The notes beneath the pieces were generated by a model. It did no database searches. It was given only the letters and a program-made list of their open reading frames with translations, and was not told where the DNA came from. From positions 930,001 to 994,000 of the forward strand of contig JAWKTN010000004.1 in NCBI GenBank assembly GCA_041399065.1: a stretch of DNA of 64,000 nucleotides, in the 5' to 3' direction. Shown here piece by piece: positions 18,301 through 26,664 of this stretch; the first letter of the stretch is position 1; every line of letters starts with the position of its first letter. Source of the DNA: JAGQPD01 sp020426865 (GTDB lineage: Bacteria > Planctomycetota > Planctomycetia > Pirellulales > Pirellulaceae). The position numbers and the translations under genes were made by a program.

Positions 18301-18448
18301 CTGGAGGGTGTCCACTTCGTGGCAGGGCCATGGTTCATGGTTCATCAAGCCGACGCGCAATGGCAGGAAATCAGCCAAATCTGGATCAGTAACGGACAGA
18401 ACGACGGCACAGGCCGCGTGGAAATCAAATTGACGTTGGAGGACGGTG

Positions 18449-21007
18449 ATGATGCTATCCAATCAAATTATTATTAGTCAAAACGCTGCTCAAGCCTGGC
18501 GTGGCGTCGTTGCCATTGTTTGTGGGGTCGCGGCGACTTTAGCGATGACGGGAGAGTCATCAGCGGATCCGTGTGGCATGGTACCACCGATCTACAATGG
18601 TCCGGGCACTCCGATCACGCGGATTGGCGAACAGTTGACATTCGTTTTTTACAAGGATGGAGTGGAATCATTTGTTATACGTCCCGGTTACGAAGGCAAA
18701 GTCGATGACTTCGGAATGTTGATTCCGTTTCCTACTCCTCCGTCGCTGCGGAAGATGCCGGACGACATTTTTGGTCACATCGCTGCCGCTATCGATCCAC
18801 CGGAAGTGGTTGTGGATCTTCGCCCGGTGGTCCTGTTTCGTGCAGCGGCCGCCGACGCACCCGCGGCTGCGGCGTCCGACGGCCTGGAAGTGCTCAAGCG
18901 AGATCAGGTACGTGTGATTCGCGAAGAGGCGGTGGGGATGTACGAAGTGGCCGTGCTGGAGGCGGGGAGTGCCGACGCGCTGCGTCGATGGATGGCCGAG
19001 CATGGCTATCAATATCCGGTCGGAATGGACAAGGTGTGTGACGAATATGTCGATCAGAAATGGTGTTTCGTCGCCGTCAAGACCAAAGTGGGCGTCAAGT
19101 CGGGCGCGGATCCCCGGCCCGGGCAGCGCGTCGCCAACACGAACCTTCCATCGGGCGCGACGTTTGATGGGCACGTGCAGGCGATGGGGTTCCGCTTTCA
19201 TACCGATCAGCTGGTCGTACCGATGCGCCTATCGGCCTTCAACGAAGGCAAGACCGATAACATCGTCTATTTGCTCACCGACGGTCCGCGACGAATCCGC
19301 AATATCCCAGAAGAATTCGTCGTCCGGCAGCTCGCCGGAACGCAGTTGATCAAGAACGTGACCGAACCGCTCCCCTTGCGAGTAATCAACGGCAAATTCG
19401 AGGACATTCCGCAACATCGACTGGCCAGCCTCAAGGTCGAGCGTGACCCGGAGCCAGCCAACGGCAACGCCAAATCGATGTTCGCTTCCGATTTGATGGC
19501 GGTCGCTTCCGGCCAACTGTCGTTGGCTCAGGAAGAAGAAGAAAAAGAGCTGCTGCGGATTTCCGAACAGCTCGGGTTGCGCGGTCCCGATGTCGATCAA
19601 CTCAACGCCGACGCGCTCAAAGAATCGCGTGACAAGACGGTGGCTGAAGCATTGGAGCAACTGAAGGAAATGACACTCACGGTCGTTGACGGCAGTTTTC
19701 CCCGCGACGTCTTGGCCCAGGAGAATCTTACGTTCGCCGAGTATGCGATGCCGGCCGACAGGAACTCGCCCGCAATGTATGACGCGATTCAACGTGGCCC
19801 GGCGCCCAAGCGCGAAGGGGTCTTGATTTCAGGGATTTTTCCCGGTTCTAGTTCGCCACCAGGACGACTGGTATTGATGCCAGCGTCCCTGGCATCCGGT
19901 GGAACGGCCTTGCTAGTAAGTGGTGCCCTCAGCTTCTGGTTGCGCCGACGGCGATTAGCGATCGCGATGTTTCTCTTAGGGGCACTGGTCGTTGTTTCTG
20001 GTACGGCAATGGCTGAGTCCGATGCCGACTTGAAGAACTTGTCGTTGGACCAACTGGTGGGACGGCTGGAGAATCACGTCACATCGACCGATGCGACCGC
20101 CGAATTGGTGCGCCGCGCCGACAGCGGCAAGGCAGAGAGGGAGAAGGTCGTCGGCAAGCTCATGCAAATTGCGGGCAGCACCGGGCCGCTTGCTCAGCGT
20201 GGTTGGGCCATCGCGGCATTGGCGGAAATTGCTGGCCAAGATATTGACGAAAGCCTGTTGAAGATTCATGCCAGCGAATCGGAGCCGATGCTGGTTCGAA
20301 CTTGGGCTGCGGCGGCACGAGTCGCGATGAGCCGCAGTGCCGAAGCGCTGGTCGAAAAGGCACAGCTCGTGACGCTCTTCCCGGCGTTGGGCAGACCGAT
20401 CGGCATGCGCCTCATTGAACAAACAACCAAAGATGACGCCCACGTTTCGGCAGAAACGTTGCTCATTGCGTCGATTCGCGTGCCACAACTGCAACAAAGC
20501 CTGACGCCCGCGATCCTGGCCGCGGGGCCAGAGGAGTTGGTCGGCGCGATGCAATCGGCACAGGACCAGCAAGTTCGACGGCAGGCGGCGGCTTACCTGG
20601 CCACGTTGGCGGCCAACGGTGGCAAGGACAATCAGCAAGTGCAAACGCGCGTGGTCGCGGCGGTAGCCTTCGCGCCGGACGCCCAAGATGTGCCGTGGCG
20701 CGGCGGACCGCTGTTTATTCCCGGATTGAATTGGGATCAGTCTCATGCGCGTGAATTGGTTGGCAACTTGATCGCGTGGCATTTGTGGTGTGATCTTCAC
20801 AGCCGGTCCGAGGAGCAACGTCAAATCCACAACAATCTTCGTAGTCTGCAGTTGGCCAGGGTCGCAGGGTACCAGAGCCCTGGATTTCGTGAGGTCGATA
20901 CGGCCACATGGCTGCGGACGTGGCGACAGGTGGTGGGAGCTGAGGGGATCGAAAAAATCTTGAAAGACCAGAACGCCCAGAACGACCCTCGTTTTCAAAC
21001 ACTGTAG
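18449..21007 (+). CDS. DUF2330 protein with internal membrane segments and HEAT-like C-terminal half
   Basis: 852 aa. The start is one of GTG 18446, ATG 18449 or ATG 18452; TTGGAGG at 18436-18442 favours 18449. A signal peptide (GVVAIVCGVAATLAMTGESSA) precedes the DUF2330 domain, recognised from DPCGMVPPIYNGPG, TFVFYKDGVESFVIRPGYEG and DFGMLIPFPTPPSLRKMPDDIF. After about residue 480 comes ALLVSGALSFWLRRRR, directly followed by LAIAMFLLGALVVVSGTAMAESD, which on its own looks like a fresh signal peptide. The last 330 residues are Ala/Leu-rich helical repeats (GWAIAALAEIAG, VRTWAAAARVAMS). Function unknown. The layout suggests either two TM helices between periplasmic domains or an old gene fusion. 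Confidence 0.8.
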   Translation: MMLSNQIIISQNAAQAWRGVVAIVCGVAATLAMTGESSADPCGMVPPIYNGPGTPITRIGEQLTFVFYKDGVESFVIRPGYEGKVDDFGMLIPFPTPPSLRKMPDDIFGHIAAAIDPPEVVVDLRPVVLFRAAAADAPAAAASDGLEVLKRDQVRVIREEAVGMYEVAVLEAGSADALRRWMAEHGYQYPVGMDKVCDEYVDQKWCFVAVKTKVGVKSGADPRPGQRVANTNLPSGATFDGHVQAMGFRFHTDQLVVPMRLSAFNEGKTDNIVYLLTDGPRRIRNIPEEFVVRQLAGTQLIKNVTEPLPLRVINGKFEDIPQHRLASLKVERDPEPANGNAKSMFASDLMAVASGQLSLAQEEEEKELLRISEQLGLRGPDVDQLNADALKESRDKTVAEALEQLKEMTLTVVDGSFPRDVLAQENLTFAEYAMPADRNSPAMYDAIQRGPAPKREGVLISGIFPGSSSPPGRLVLMPASLASGGTALLVSGALSFWLRRRRLAIAMFLLGALVVVSGTAMAESDADLKNLSLDQLVGRLENHVTSTDATAELVRRADSGKAEREKVVGKLMQIAGSTGPLAQRGWAIAALAEIAGQDIDESLLKIHASESEPMLVRTWAAAARVAMSRSAEALVEKAQLVTLFPALGRPIGMRLIEQTTKDDAHVSAETLLIASIRVPQLQQSLTPAILAAGPEELVGAMQSAQDQQVRRQAAAYLATLAANGGKDNQQVQTRVVAAVAFAPDAQDVPWRGGPLFIPGLNWDQSHARELVGNLIAWHLWCDLHSRSEEQRQIHNNLRSLQLARVAGYQSPGFREVDTATWLRTWRQVVGAEGIEKILKDQNAQNDPRFQTL

Positions 21008-21081
21008 CAGCTTCGGATGCGATCCGGTTAAGATAGACCTCGTTTTGACGCCCATGAACCATGGAGGAAACGAGGTCAACC

Positions 21082-22221
21082 ATGAAGCCACCTATCAGCC
21101 AACGTGCTCGGCAGATCCTAGAACAATTCGATCCGCACTTGACGGTCGAGGCCAGCAACACACCGCCTGGTTCGTGGTATACGGATCCCGAATTCTATCA
21201 GCTTGAGGTTGCTCGAGTATTCGAAAAATCGTGGCTACCGATCGGACGGATTGATCAGTTGGCCAAGCCAGGTGACTATATCACGGCCGATATCGCCGAC
21301 AATCCCATTGTTGTCGTGCGAGGCGACGACGGACAACTGTACGGACACCATAACGTCTGTCGTCACAAAGGAGCGATGTTGGCGGAGGTGGAAGACGATT
21401 CCCGCCATCGGTGTGCTTTCTTTCAATGTCCGTATCATGGTTGGGAATATCAATTGGACGGACGATTGCGCAAGGCTCCGATGTTGGGACCACAGAAGAA
21501 TTTCGACGTCTCGCAGTATGGACTGGTTCCGGTCAGTGTCGATACCTGGGGGCCATTTGTTTTCGTGGACCTCGACGGACCGATCGGTGGTGAAGGCAAT
21601 CCACGTGTGTTGCATGACGACCTTGCGCCCATCAAAGGACCATTGGAGGATCTTGGATTTGAGCACCTGAAATTCTACAAGCGGTTCGTTTACGACATGC
21701 AATGTAACTGGAAGGTGTTTGCGGACAATTCTCTGGATGGTGGATACCATGTCAAATATGCCCACGAGGGTCTAGCCAGCGGCTTGGACATGGAAGATTT
21801 TGAAACGCACATCTTTCCTCGCTCGTCGATACAAATCTGCAATACGACTGGCGACGATGCGCGACTGGGCGCGAAAGTGATGTACGCTTATCTCTATCCA
21901 AACTTTTTCATCAATCGCTACGGCAACATGATGGATACCAACATTGTGATGCCGGTGGACGTGGATCGCTGTCGTGTGATTTTCGATTTCTATTTCGACT
22001 ACGACGACATGGAAGCGTGGGAGTCTCGGCGAAAGATCCGGCAGAGTGTGGCGAGCAGCCATTCGATTCAACAGGAAGATATCGACATTTGCGAGTCGGC
22101 TCAGCGGGGAATGCAATCGTTGGCGTGGCGTCATGGACGCTATTCTTCGACGCTTGAGCGCGCGGTGCACGCTTTTCATGTGCTGTTGTGGCACGAATTG
22201 AGCGCAGGCGACGACGCCTAG
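21082..22221 (+). CDS. Rieske [2Fe-2S] ring-hydroxylating oxygenase, alpha-subunit type
   Basis: 379 aa. ATG 21082 is chosen over 21061 because GGAGG and GAGG lie upstream at proper spacing. Rieske cluster ligands are visible as C93-R-H95 and C116-PY-H119 (CRHKG, CPYHGW). The mononuclear iron site reads DNSLDGGYHVKYAH, with histidines near 223 and 228, followed by an SRPBCC-fold C-terminal half. Such enzymes hydroxylate aromatic or quaternary-amine substrates using electrons from a reductase. No reductase or beta subunit is adjacent. sucC starts 173 bp downstream, so a separate transcription unit is likely. Substrate unknown; the single-subunit form resembles choline- or phenylpropionate-type oxygenases. 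Confidence 0.9.
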   Translation: MKPPISQRARQILEQFDPHLTVEASNTPPGSWYTDPEFYQLEVARVFEKSWLPIGRIDQLAKPGDYITADIADNPIVVVRGDDGQLYGHHNVCRHKGAMLAEVEDDSRHRCAFFQCPYHGWEYQLDGRLRKAPMLGPQKNFDVSQYGLVPVSVDTWGPFVFVDLDGPIGGEGNPRVLHDDLAPIKGPLEDLGFEHLKFYKRFVYDMQCNWKVFADNSLDGGYHVKYAHEGLASGLDMEDFETHIFPRSSIQICNTTGDDARLGAKVMYAYLYPNFFINRYGNMMDTNIVMPVDVDRCRVIFDFYFDYDDMEAWESRRKIRQSVASSHSIQQEDIDICESAQRGMQSLAWRHGRYSSTLERAVHAFHVLLWHELSAGDDA

Positions 22222-22297
22222 CGGCCCGCATGGCGGGGCATCGCGGTCCGATGGCATGCGTGCGGAGCCGATCAAGGGCTTTGGGCGAGGGGGCCCA

Positions 22298-22326
22298 TAG
22301 TGGCAGACGAATAGGAGTGCTATAAT
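22298..22326 (+). promoter_or_regulatory. Possible sigma-70-type promoter for sucCD
   Basis: A perfect -10 box TATAAT lies at 22321-22326, 69 bp before the sucC ATG, with a weak -35 (TAGTGG) 17 bp upstream. The match rests mainly on the -10 box. Confidence 0.35.
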
Positions 22327-22394
22327 TCCGGCCGAAATCTTGCCATGAGGACGTGGCCGCATCTTGGACCAAATGAAACCGGAATAAGAAACCC

Positions 22395-23582
22395 ATGAAG
22401 ATTCACGAATTTCAGGCGAAACAGTTGCTTCGCGACCGAGGTGTTGCTGTACCGCGAGGTATCGTGGCACGAACGCCAGCTGAAGCAGCAAAGGCGTTTC
22501 AGGATCTCGGCGGATCACTGGCCGTGGTGAAGGCCCAAATCCATGCTGGCGGACGCGGCAAAGGGACAGTTGCTGGCAATCCTGAACAACGTGGTGTACA
22601 GCTGGTGCGCTCTGCGGAGGAAGCGGCCAAGGTGGCCGAGAACCTGATTGGCAACAAGTTGGTGACGATTCAAACGGGCGAAGGTGGCCACACGGTGCGA
22701 CAGGTGTTTGTCGAAGAGGGTTGCGATATTGCACGTGAGCTGTACCTCGGCATTGTACTTGACCGAGCGGCATCGAAGCCTGTGTTGATGGTGTCGAGTG
22801 AAGGTGGGGTGGAAATTGAAAAGGTCGCGGCCGAGACCCCCGAGTTGATTTTTAAGGAACATTTCTGTCCGCATGTTGGCCTGCAAAGTTATCAGGTTCG
22901 CAAGTTGTGCCAGAAGCTTGGCGTCGCACCGTCGTCTTATGGCAGTGCGGAAAAATTCATGCGGGGGCTTTGTAAGGCCTATGTGGAACTCGATTGCAGC
23001 CTGGCGGAGATCAACCCATTGGTGGTTGACAGCAAAGGCCAGTTGTTGGCATTGGATGCCAAAATGAATTTCGATGACAACGCGATGTTCCGTCACAAGG
23101 ACCTACAGCCGTTGCGTGACCTCGATGAAGAAGAGCCGGCGGAGGTGCGTGCGGGCAAGGCGGGGCTCAGTTACGTGAAACTGGATGGCAATATTGGCTG
23201 TCTGGTTAACGGTGCTGGGTTGGCCATGAGCACCATGGACTTGATCAAGTTGCACGGCGGAGAGCCGGCGAATTTTTTGGACGTGGGAGGTGGTGCGAAC
23301 GTCGAACAAGTGACCGAGGCGTTTCGGATCTTGTTGGATGACAAGAACGTGAAAGCCGTATTGGTCAACATATTTGGTGGCATCATGCGTTGCACCGTCA
23401 TCGCCAAGGCACTCGTCGAGGCCTACAAGACAGTCGGCTTCAATGTGCCGCTGGTCGTACGCCTGGAAGGGACCGAGGTCAAGGAAGGACGCAAAATTCT
23501 GGCAGAAAGCGATGTTGACATTATTACGGCCGAAGGGTTGACCGACGCCGCCAAGAAAGTTGTCGCGGCCGCTGGCGTATGA
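22395..23582 (+). CDS. sucC: Succinate-CoA ligase (ADP-forming), beta subunit
   Basis: 395 aa, the usual length. It begins MKIHEFQAKQLLRDRGVAVPRG, the ATP-grasp N-terminus. ATP-grasp residues include VVKAQIHAGGRGKG and EGCDIARELYLG; metal and substrate segments include LAEINPLVV and ALDAKMNFDDNA. The C-terminal CoA-ligase domain has GCLVNGAGLAMSTMDLIKLHGG, FLDVGGGANVEQV and NIFGGIMRC. With SucD it interconverts succinyl-CoA and succinate with substrate-level phosphorylation in the TCA cycle. sucD follows after 85 bp. Confidence 0.98.
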   Translation: MKIHEFQAKQLLRDRGVAVPRGIVARTPAEAAKAFQDLGGSLAVVKAQIHAGGRGKGTVAGNPEQRGVQLVRSAEEAAKVAENLIGNKLVTIQTGEGGHTVRQVFVEEGCDIARELYLGIVLDRAASKPVLMVSSEGGVEIEKVAAETPELIFKEHFCPHVGLQSYQVRKLCQKLGVAPSSYGSAEKFMRGLCKAYVELDCSLAEINPLVVDSKGQLLALDAKMNFDDNAMFRHKDLQPLRDLDEEEPAEVRAGKAGLSYVKLDGNIGCLVNGAGLAMSTMDLIKLHGGEPANFLDVGGGANVEQVTEAFRILLDDKNVKAVLVNIFGGIMRCTVIAKALVEAYKTVGFNVPLVVRLEGTEVKEGRKILAESDVDIITAEGLTDAAKKVVAAAGV

Positions 23583-23667
23583 TCCGCGTCGCCATATAAC
23601 GCCCATTTCATCGTTTATCAGAACATAAAACGATTGCAAAATCGAGAACGCAAAGGCGCAGGGAATT

Positions 23668-24546
23668 ATGAGTATCATCGTCGACAAGAATACACGTGTT
23701 ATCTGCCAGGGGATTACCGGCAAAGCGGGTGAGTTTCACACGAAAGGGTGCAAAGACTATGGCACTCAGATGGTGGGGGGCGTGACGCCAGGTAAGGGAG
23801 GGCAGACCGTTCTCGACTTGCCCGTCTTCGATACGGTCTCCGAGGCCGTCGAGAAAACAGGCGCCGACGCCACGATGATCTTCGTCCCTGCGGCCTTTAC
23901 CGCCGATGCCATCCTCGAGGCACTCGATGCCGGTATCAAGGCGATCGTTGCCATTACCGAAGGGGTCCCAGTGTTGGATATGGTCAACGTTTACGAAAAA
24001 GTGCGAGCGAGCGATTCGATCCTCATCGGCCCCAATTGCCCCGGTATCATCACCCCCGAACAATGCAAGATCGGGATCATGCCCGGGTACATCCACAAAG
24101 CCGGCAAGGTCGGCGTGATGAGTCGCAGCGGTACGTTGACCTATGAAGCCGTATGGCAACTAACGAATCTTGGACTGGGTCAATCCACCTGCGTCGGACT
24201 CGGCGGCGATCCCATTGTCGGTACGTCGTTCATCGACCTGCTCATCCAGTTCCAGGAAGACCCCAATACTGATGCGATTCTCATGATGGGCGAAATCGGC
24301 GGTAATGCGGAGGAAGAAGCGGCAAAGTTCGTCAAGGAGAATGTGACCAAACCGGTGGCCGCATTCATCGCCGGTCGCACCGCGCCGCCTGGCAAACGTA
24401 TGGGCCACGCCGGGGCGATCATCTCGGGTGGCAAAGGGACCGCATCGGAAAAAATTGCGGCGCTGCAAGATGCTGGCATCGAAGTCGCCGAAAGCCCCGC
24501 CGATATGGGCGATGCCGTTGTCCGCGCGATCAAAAAACGCGCCTAG
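23668..24546 (+). CDS. sucD: Succinate-CoA ligase (ADP-forming), alpha subunit
   Basis: 292 aa, family length. The CoA-binding Rossmann N-terminus reads MSIIVDKNTRVICQGITGKAGEFHT. GPNCPGIITP and MPGYIHKAGKVGVMSRSGTLTYEA are alpha-subunit signatures, and the phosphorylated active-site histidine lies in GKRMGHAGAIISGGKG. It forms the heteromer with SucC; co-orientation and an 85-bp gap suggest one transcript. No other TCA-cycle genes are next to the pair. Confidence 0.98.
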   Translation: MSIIVDKNTRVICQGITGKAGEFHTKGCKDYGTQMVGGVTPGKGGQTVLDLPVFDTVSEAVEKTGADATMIFVPAAFTADAILEALDAGIKAIVAITEGVPVLDMVNVYEKVRASDSILIGPNCPGIITPEQCKIGIMPGYIHKAGKVGVMSRSGTLTYEAVWQLTNLGLGQSTCVGLGGDPIVGTSFIDLLIQFQEDPNTDAILMMGEIGGNAEEEAAKFVKENVTKPVAAFIAGRTAPPGKRMGHAGAIISGGKGTASEKIAALQDAGIEVAESPADMGDAVVRAIKKRA

Positions 24547-24585
24547 CTAGTGTCTCAGTGCCTGTCATCGAATCGATATCATGAC

Positions 24586-24602
24586 GCGGTAAAATTTACC
24601 GC
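24586..24602. promoter_or_regulatory. Perfect 8-bp-arm inverted repeat, possible operator
   Basis: GCGGTAAAATTTACCGC lies 40 bp after sucD and 234 bp before the next start. It has no T-tract, so it is not a standard terminator. Short A/T-centred palindromes of this kind can be repressor sites; no regulator can be assigned. Confidence 0.3.
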
Positions 24603-24835
24603 TGGCGCAAGCTTTATGCATGCATAGAATGCATCGCTAGTAGGGATCCTGCCGCAGATTTCGGGCGTTTATCGCGGGTAGTTTCGCGATTTTTCCGCAT
24701 CGCCCAGTCCGCTGTCCATTTGGCATACCAGATGCGTTAGTACCCGCTCACTAAGCAACCAAGCAACATGCAGAATTGTGGCACGGTGCCCAATGGATGC
24801 GATCGGTTGCGATGTGTAGAAGAGGATGGAAAACA

Positions 24836-25408
24836 ATGCGCACGAAGCAAGCTTTGGTGGTGATATGGGTCGTAACTGGTCTTGCCGGAACCTGTTGGGG
24901 GCAGGGATACAACACGGGCAGCTATCGAGCTCCAGCGTTTGGCGGAACGGTGCCGGCGGCCAATCCAGCAGTCTGGAACCATGCCGCGCAACCTAGCTAT
25001 GACCGCTACATGCCCTCGTCGTTTGCGGCTCGCACTCCGGCGACCGCCTGGCGTCCTGTTACGGCCGCCCCGACGGTAGCGCCGGTTGCGGCCTACGCGC
25101 CCGTAACCGCGAACATGCCCTACGCACCGGTGAACAATCCGTATGCGGCAAACGGCAACTACGTTGTGCCGGTAGCGTTTCCCGAGTCGCGTTTTGCCGC
25201 TCCGTGCGGATTGCAGCCCGTTCCGGCCGTCGCCGTTCCCGTACCGGGCTACAACGGAACATCATTTGGCGCTGGCCGTGCGGCTGACGTTGCGCCGACG
25301 TTGAACTTAGGTCGTGGTCAGTACATTGGCGAGAATGTGTTTGGGAAACCCAAGCTATACTTCGAGGGCCAGCCGGTGCGTAACTTTATTCGCAGCCTGA
25401 CATTGTAG
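24836..25408 (+). CDS. Secreted Ala/Pro-rich protein of unknown function
   Basis: 190 aa from ATG 24836 with AGAGGATGG just upstream. Signal peptide MRTKQALVVIWVVTGLAGTCWG. The mature part is low complexity: Tyr/Asn/Pro-rich at first, then Ala/Val/Pro repeats (TAAPTVAPVAAYAPVTANMPYAPV), ending in a more ordered tail (LNLGRGQYIGENVFGKPKLYF, RNFIRSLTL). Similar small exported proteins are common in planctomycetes. No family recognised; an envelope or matrix role is only a guess. Confidence 0.6.
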   Translation: MRTKQALVVIWVVTGLAGTCWGQGYNTGSYRAPAFGGTVPAANPAVWNHAAQPSYDRYMPSSFAARTPATAWRPVTAAPTVAPVAAYAPVTANMPYAPVNNPYAANGNYVVPVAFPESRFAAPCGLQPVPAVAVPVPGYNGTSFGAGRAADVAPTLNLGRGQYIGENVFGKPKLYFEGQPVRNFIRSLTL

Positions 25409-25625
25409 GATCGCTAGCAGACACACGCCTGGCAAACTGTGAGGACCAGGAAAGCTCTCCGCCTTGGGCCGGCGAAGGTAGCCGAACGAAAAACGACCGA
25501 AGGTACGGACCTGAATCGTCGATGACCAATAGCGATGCACGGAGGAGCGAACTGCGGCGTTGCAGTGCGAGTTAGTGCGTCACGGACGACCACGGTGTTC
25601 AACCCCGCGAAAGGGAGAGCATTCC

Positions 25626-25928
25626 ATGAAGCAGATAATGGTTGTTCTAGTGGCGATCTTGTTCTTCAGTGTGTTTGTCGCAAGTGCGGAGGCAGGTTGC
25701 CCCCACGGACATCACGGGGGTTACTATGGCGGCGGTTACTATGGCGGTGGCTACCGTGCCTATTATCCACCACCGGCGGTTTATTATCCTAGGCCAGTAA
25801 CGTATGGATATGGATATGGCCCGCCGGTCTATCGGTCAGGATTCAGCGTTGGCTACAGCAGTGGCTTTGGGGGATATCCGAGGTATTACGGAGGGGGAAG
25901 CGGCGTCTTTGTTGGTTTCCGGTTCTAG
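25626..25928 (+). CDS. Small secreted Gly/Tyr-rich protein
   Basis: 100 aa from ATG 25626 (GGGAGAG seven bases upstream). A signal peptide (MKQIMVVLVAILFFSVFVASAEA) is followed by GCPHGHHGG, GGYYGGGYYGGGYRAYYPPP and a Tyr/Gly-rich remainder. Low-complexity proteins of this type are often structural or surface-associated. A strong rho-independent terminator lies 60 bp downstream. The 3' part overlaps an antisense extension of the convergent PEP-CTERM frame (25843-26664), which argues that the extension is the secondary feature. Confidence 0.65.
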   Translation: MKQIMVVLVAILFFSVFVASAEAGCPHGHHGGYYGGGYYGGGYRAYYPPPAVYYPRPVTYGYGYGPPVYRSGFSVGYSSGFGGYPRYYGGGSGVFVGFRF

Positions 25929-26664
25929 CCGGTTGACGTGAACGAAACAACGATTGTATGAACCGCCCCGTTAGGTGGCGGGTGCACCGGGCCGGACGAA
26001 CTTGTGTCGTCCGGCCCGTTATTTTTTTGGCCCTTGCTTTCCGGATGCCCAGCGACAGCGCGATGACTAGCGAGATCCCCAAGGACGCATTCGGCTCTGG
26101 AACGATATTGAATCTGACATTGTCGATACCAATGTTGTTGAACGGACTGTCCATCCGCAACGTGTCGAATGGCTCGTCGGCGACGATTCCCAAAAAGCCC
26201 TCGCCGTTCAAATGCTCAGGCAAGACGATACTCTCGGTCCCCACGATGATGCTCAGCGACCTGCGTCCTCCCTCCGAGAAACGCCAATCGGCGGCAAACG
26301 CTGTGGCCGGGCGATCGAAATGAAATGTGGGCCGATGCACGATTTCGAAACCATAAATCGATTCACCCAAGTAGTTCGTGCCATCAACCGTCCAGCTTCC
26401 GGTGCCCGGATAGATCCCCAAATTGTTGTCGCCCAAATTGTCGAAGCCAACTTCAATGTCGAGCGGGCCGAGATCTTGCGTGCCAACTTCCCAGTTTCCA
26501 ACCGGCAAGTCGTTGAAGTCGAGAAGTTGCACGTTGTCGCCCGCCGCAGTTTGCCACTCGGCTGGATCGGTATACACCGTCAGCTTCCCATGCACGTCGT
26601 TTTCCGCAAAAAACGCGATGATGAACAACGTAAATAAGACCACGATTTGTTTCCGATTAGTCAT
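25843..26664 (-). CDS. PEP-CTERM protein with apparent stop loss (C-terminal extension)
   Basis: 273 aa from ATG 26664 (GGAG nine bases upstream; the start overlaps the sulfatase stop by eight bases). Signal peptide VVLFTLFIIAFFAENDVHG. The body (VYTDPAEWQTAAGDNVQLLDFNDLPVG..., IGIDNVRFNIV) looks like a beta-sandwich of the kind seen in PEP-CTERM exported proteins. The sorting motif VPEPNASLGISLVIALSLGIRKARAKK is complete near residue 214, yet the frame continues 59 codons through the neighbour's terminator and into its coding region. In the A7 run at 26022-26028 (T7 on the plus strand), loss of one A would give AAA AAA TAA, a stop exactly after the sorting tail. The protein probably ends there in related strains. 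Confidence 0.75.
   Translation of the reverse strand: MTNRKQIVVLFTLFIIAFFAENDVHGKLTVYTDPAEWQTAAGDNVQLLDFNDLPVGNWEVGTQDLGPLDIEVGFDNLGDNNLGIYPGTGSWTVDGTNYLGESIYGFEIVHRPTFHFDRPATAFAADWRFSEGGRRSLSIIVGTESIVLPEHLNGEGFLGIVADEPFDTLRMDSPFNNIGIDNVRFNIVPEPNASLGISLVIALSLGIRKARAKKITGRTTQVRPARCTRHLTGRFIQSLFRSRQPARTGNQQRRRFPLRNTSDIPQSHCCSQR
25988..26028 (+). terminator. Rho-independent terminator of the Gly/Tyr-rich protein gene
   Basis: Perfect 12-bp arms CGGGCCGGACGA (25988-25999) and TCGTCCGGCCCG (26007-26018) with a 7-base loop, followed by TTATTTTTTT. The T-tract makes it active for plus-strand transcription. On the minus strand it lies inside the extended PEP-CTERM reading frame. Confidence 0.9.
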
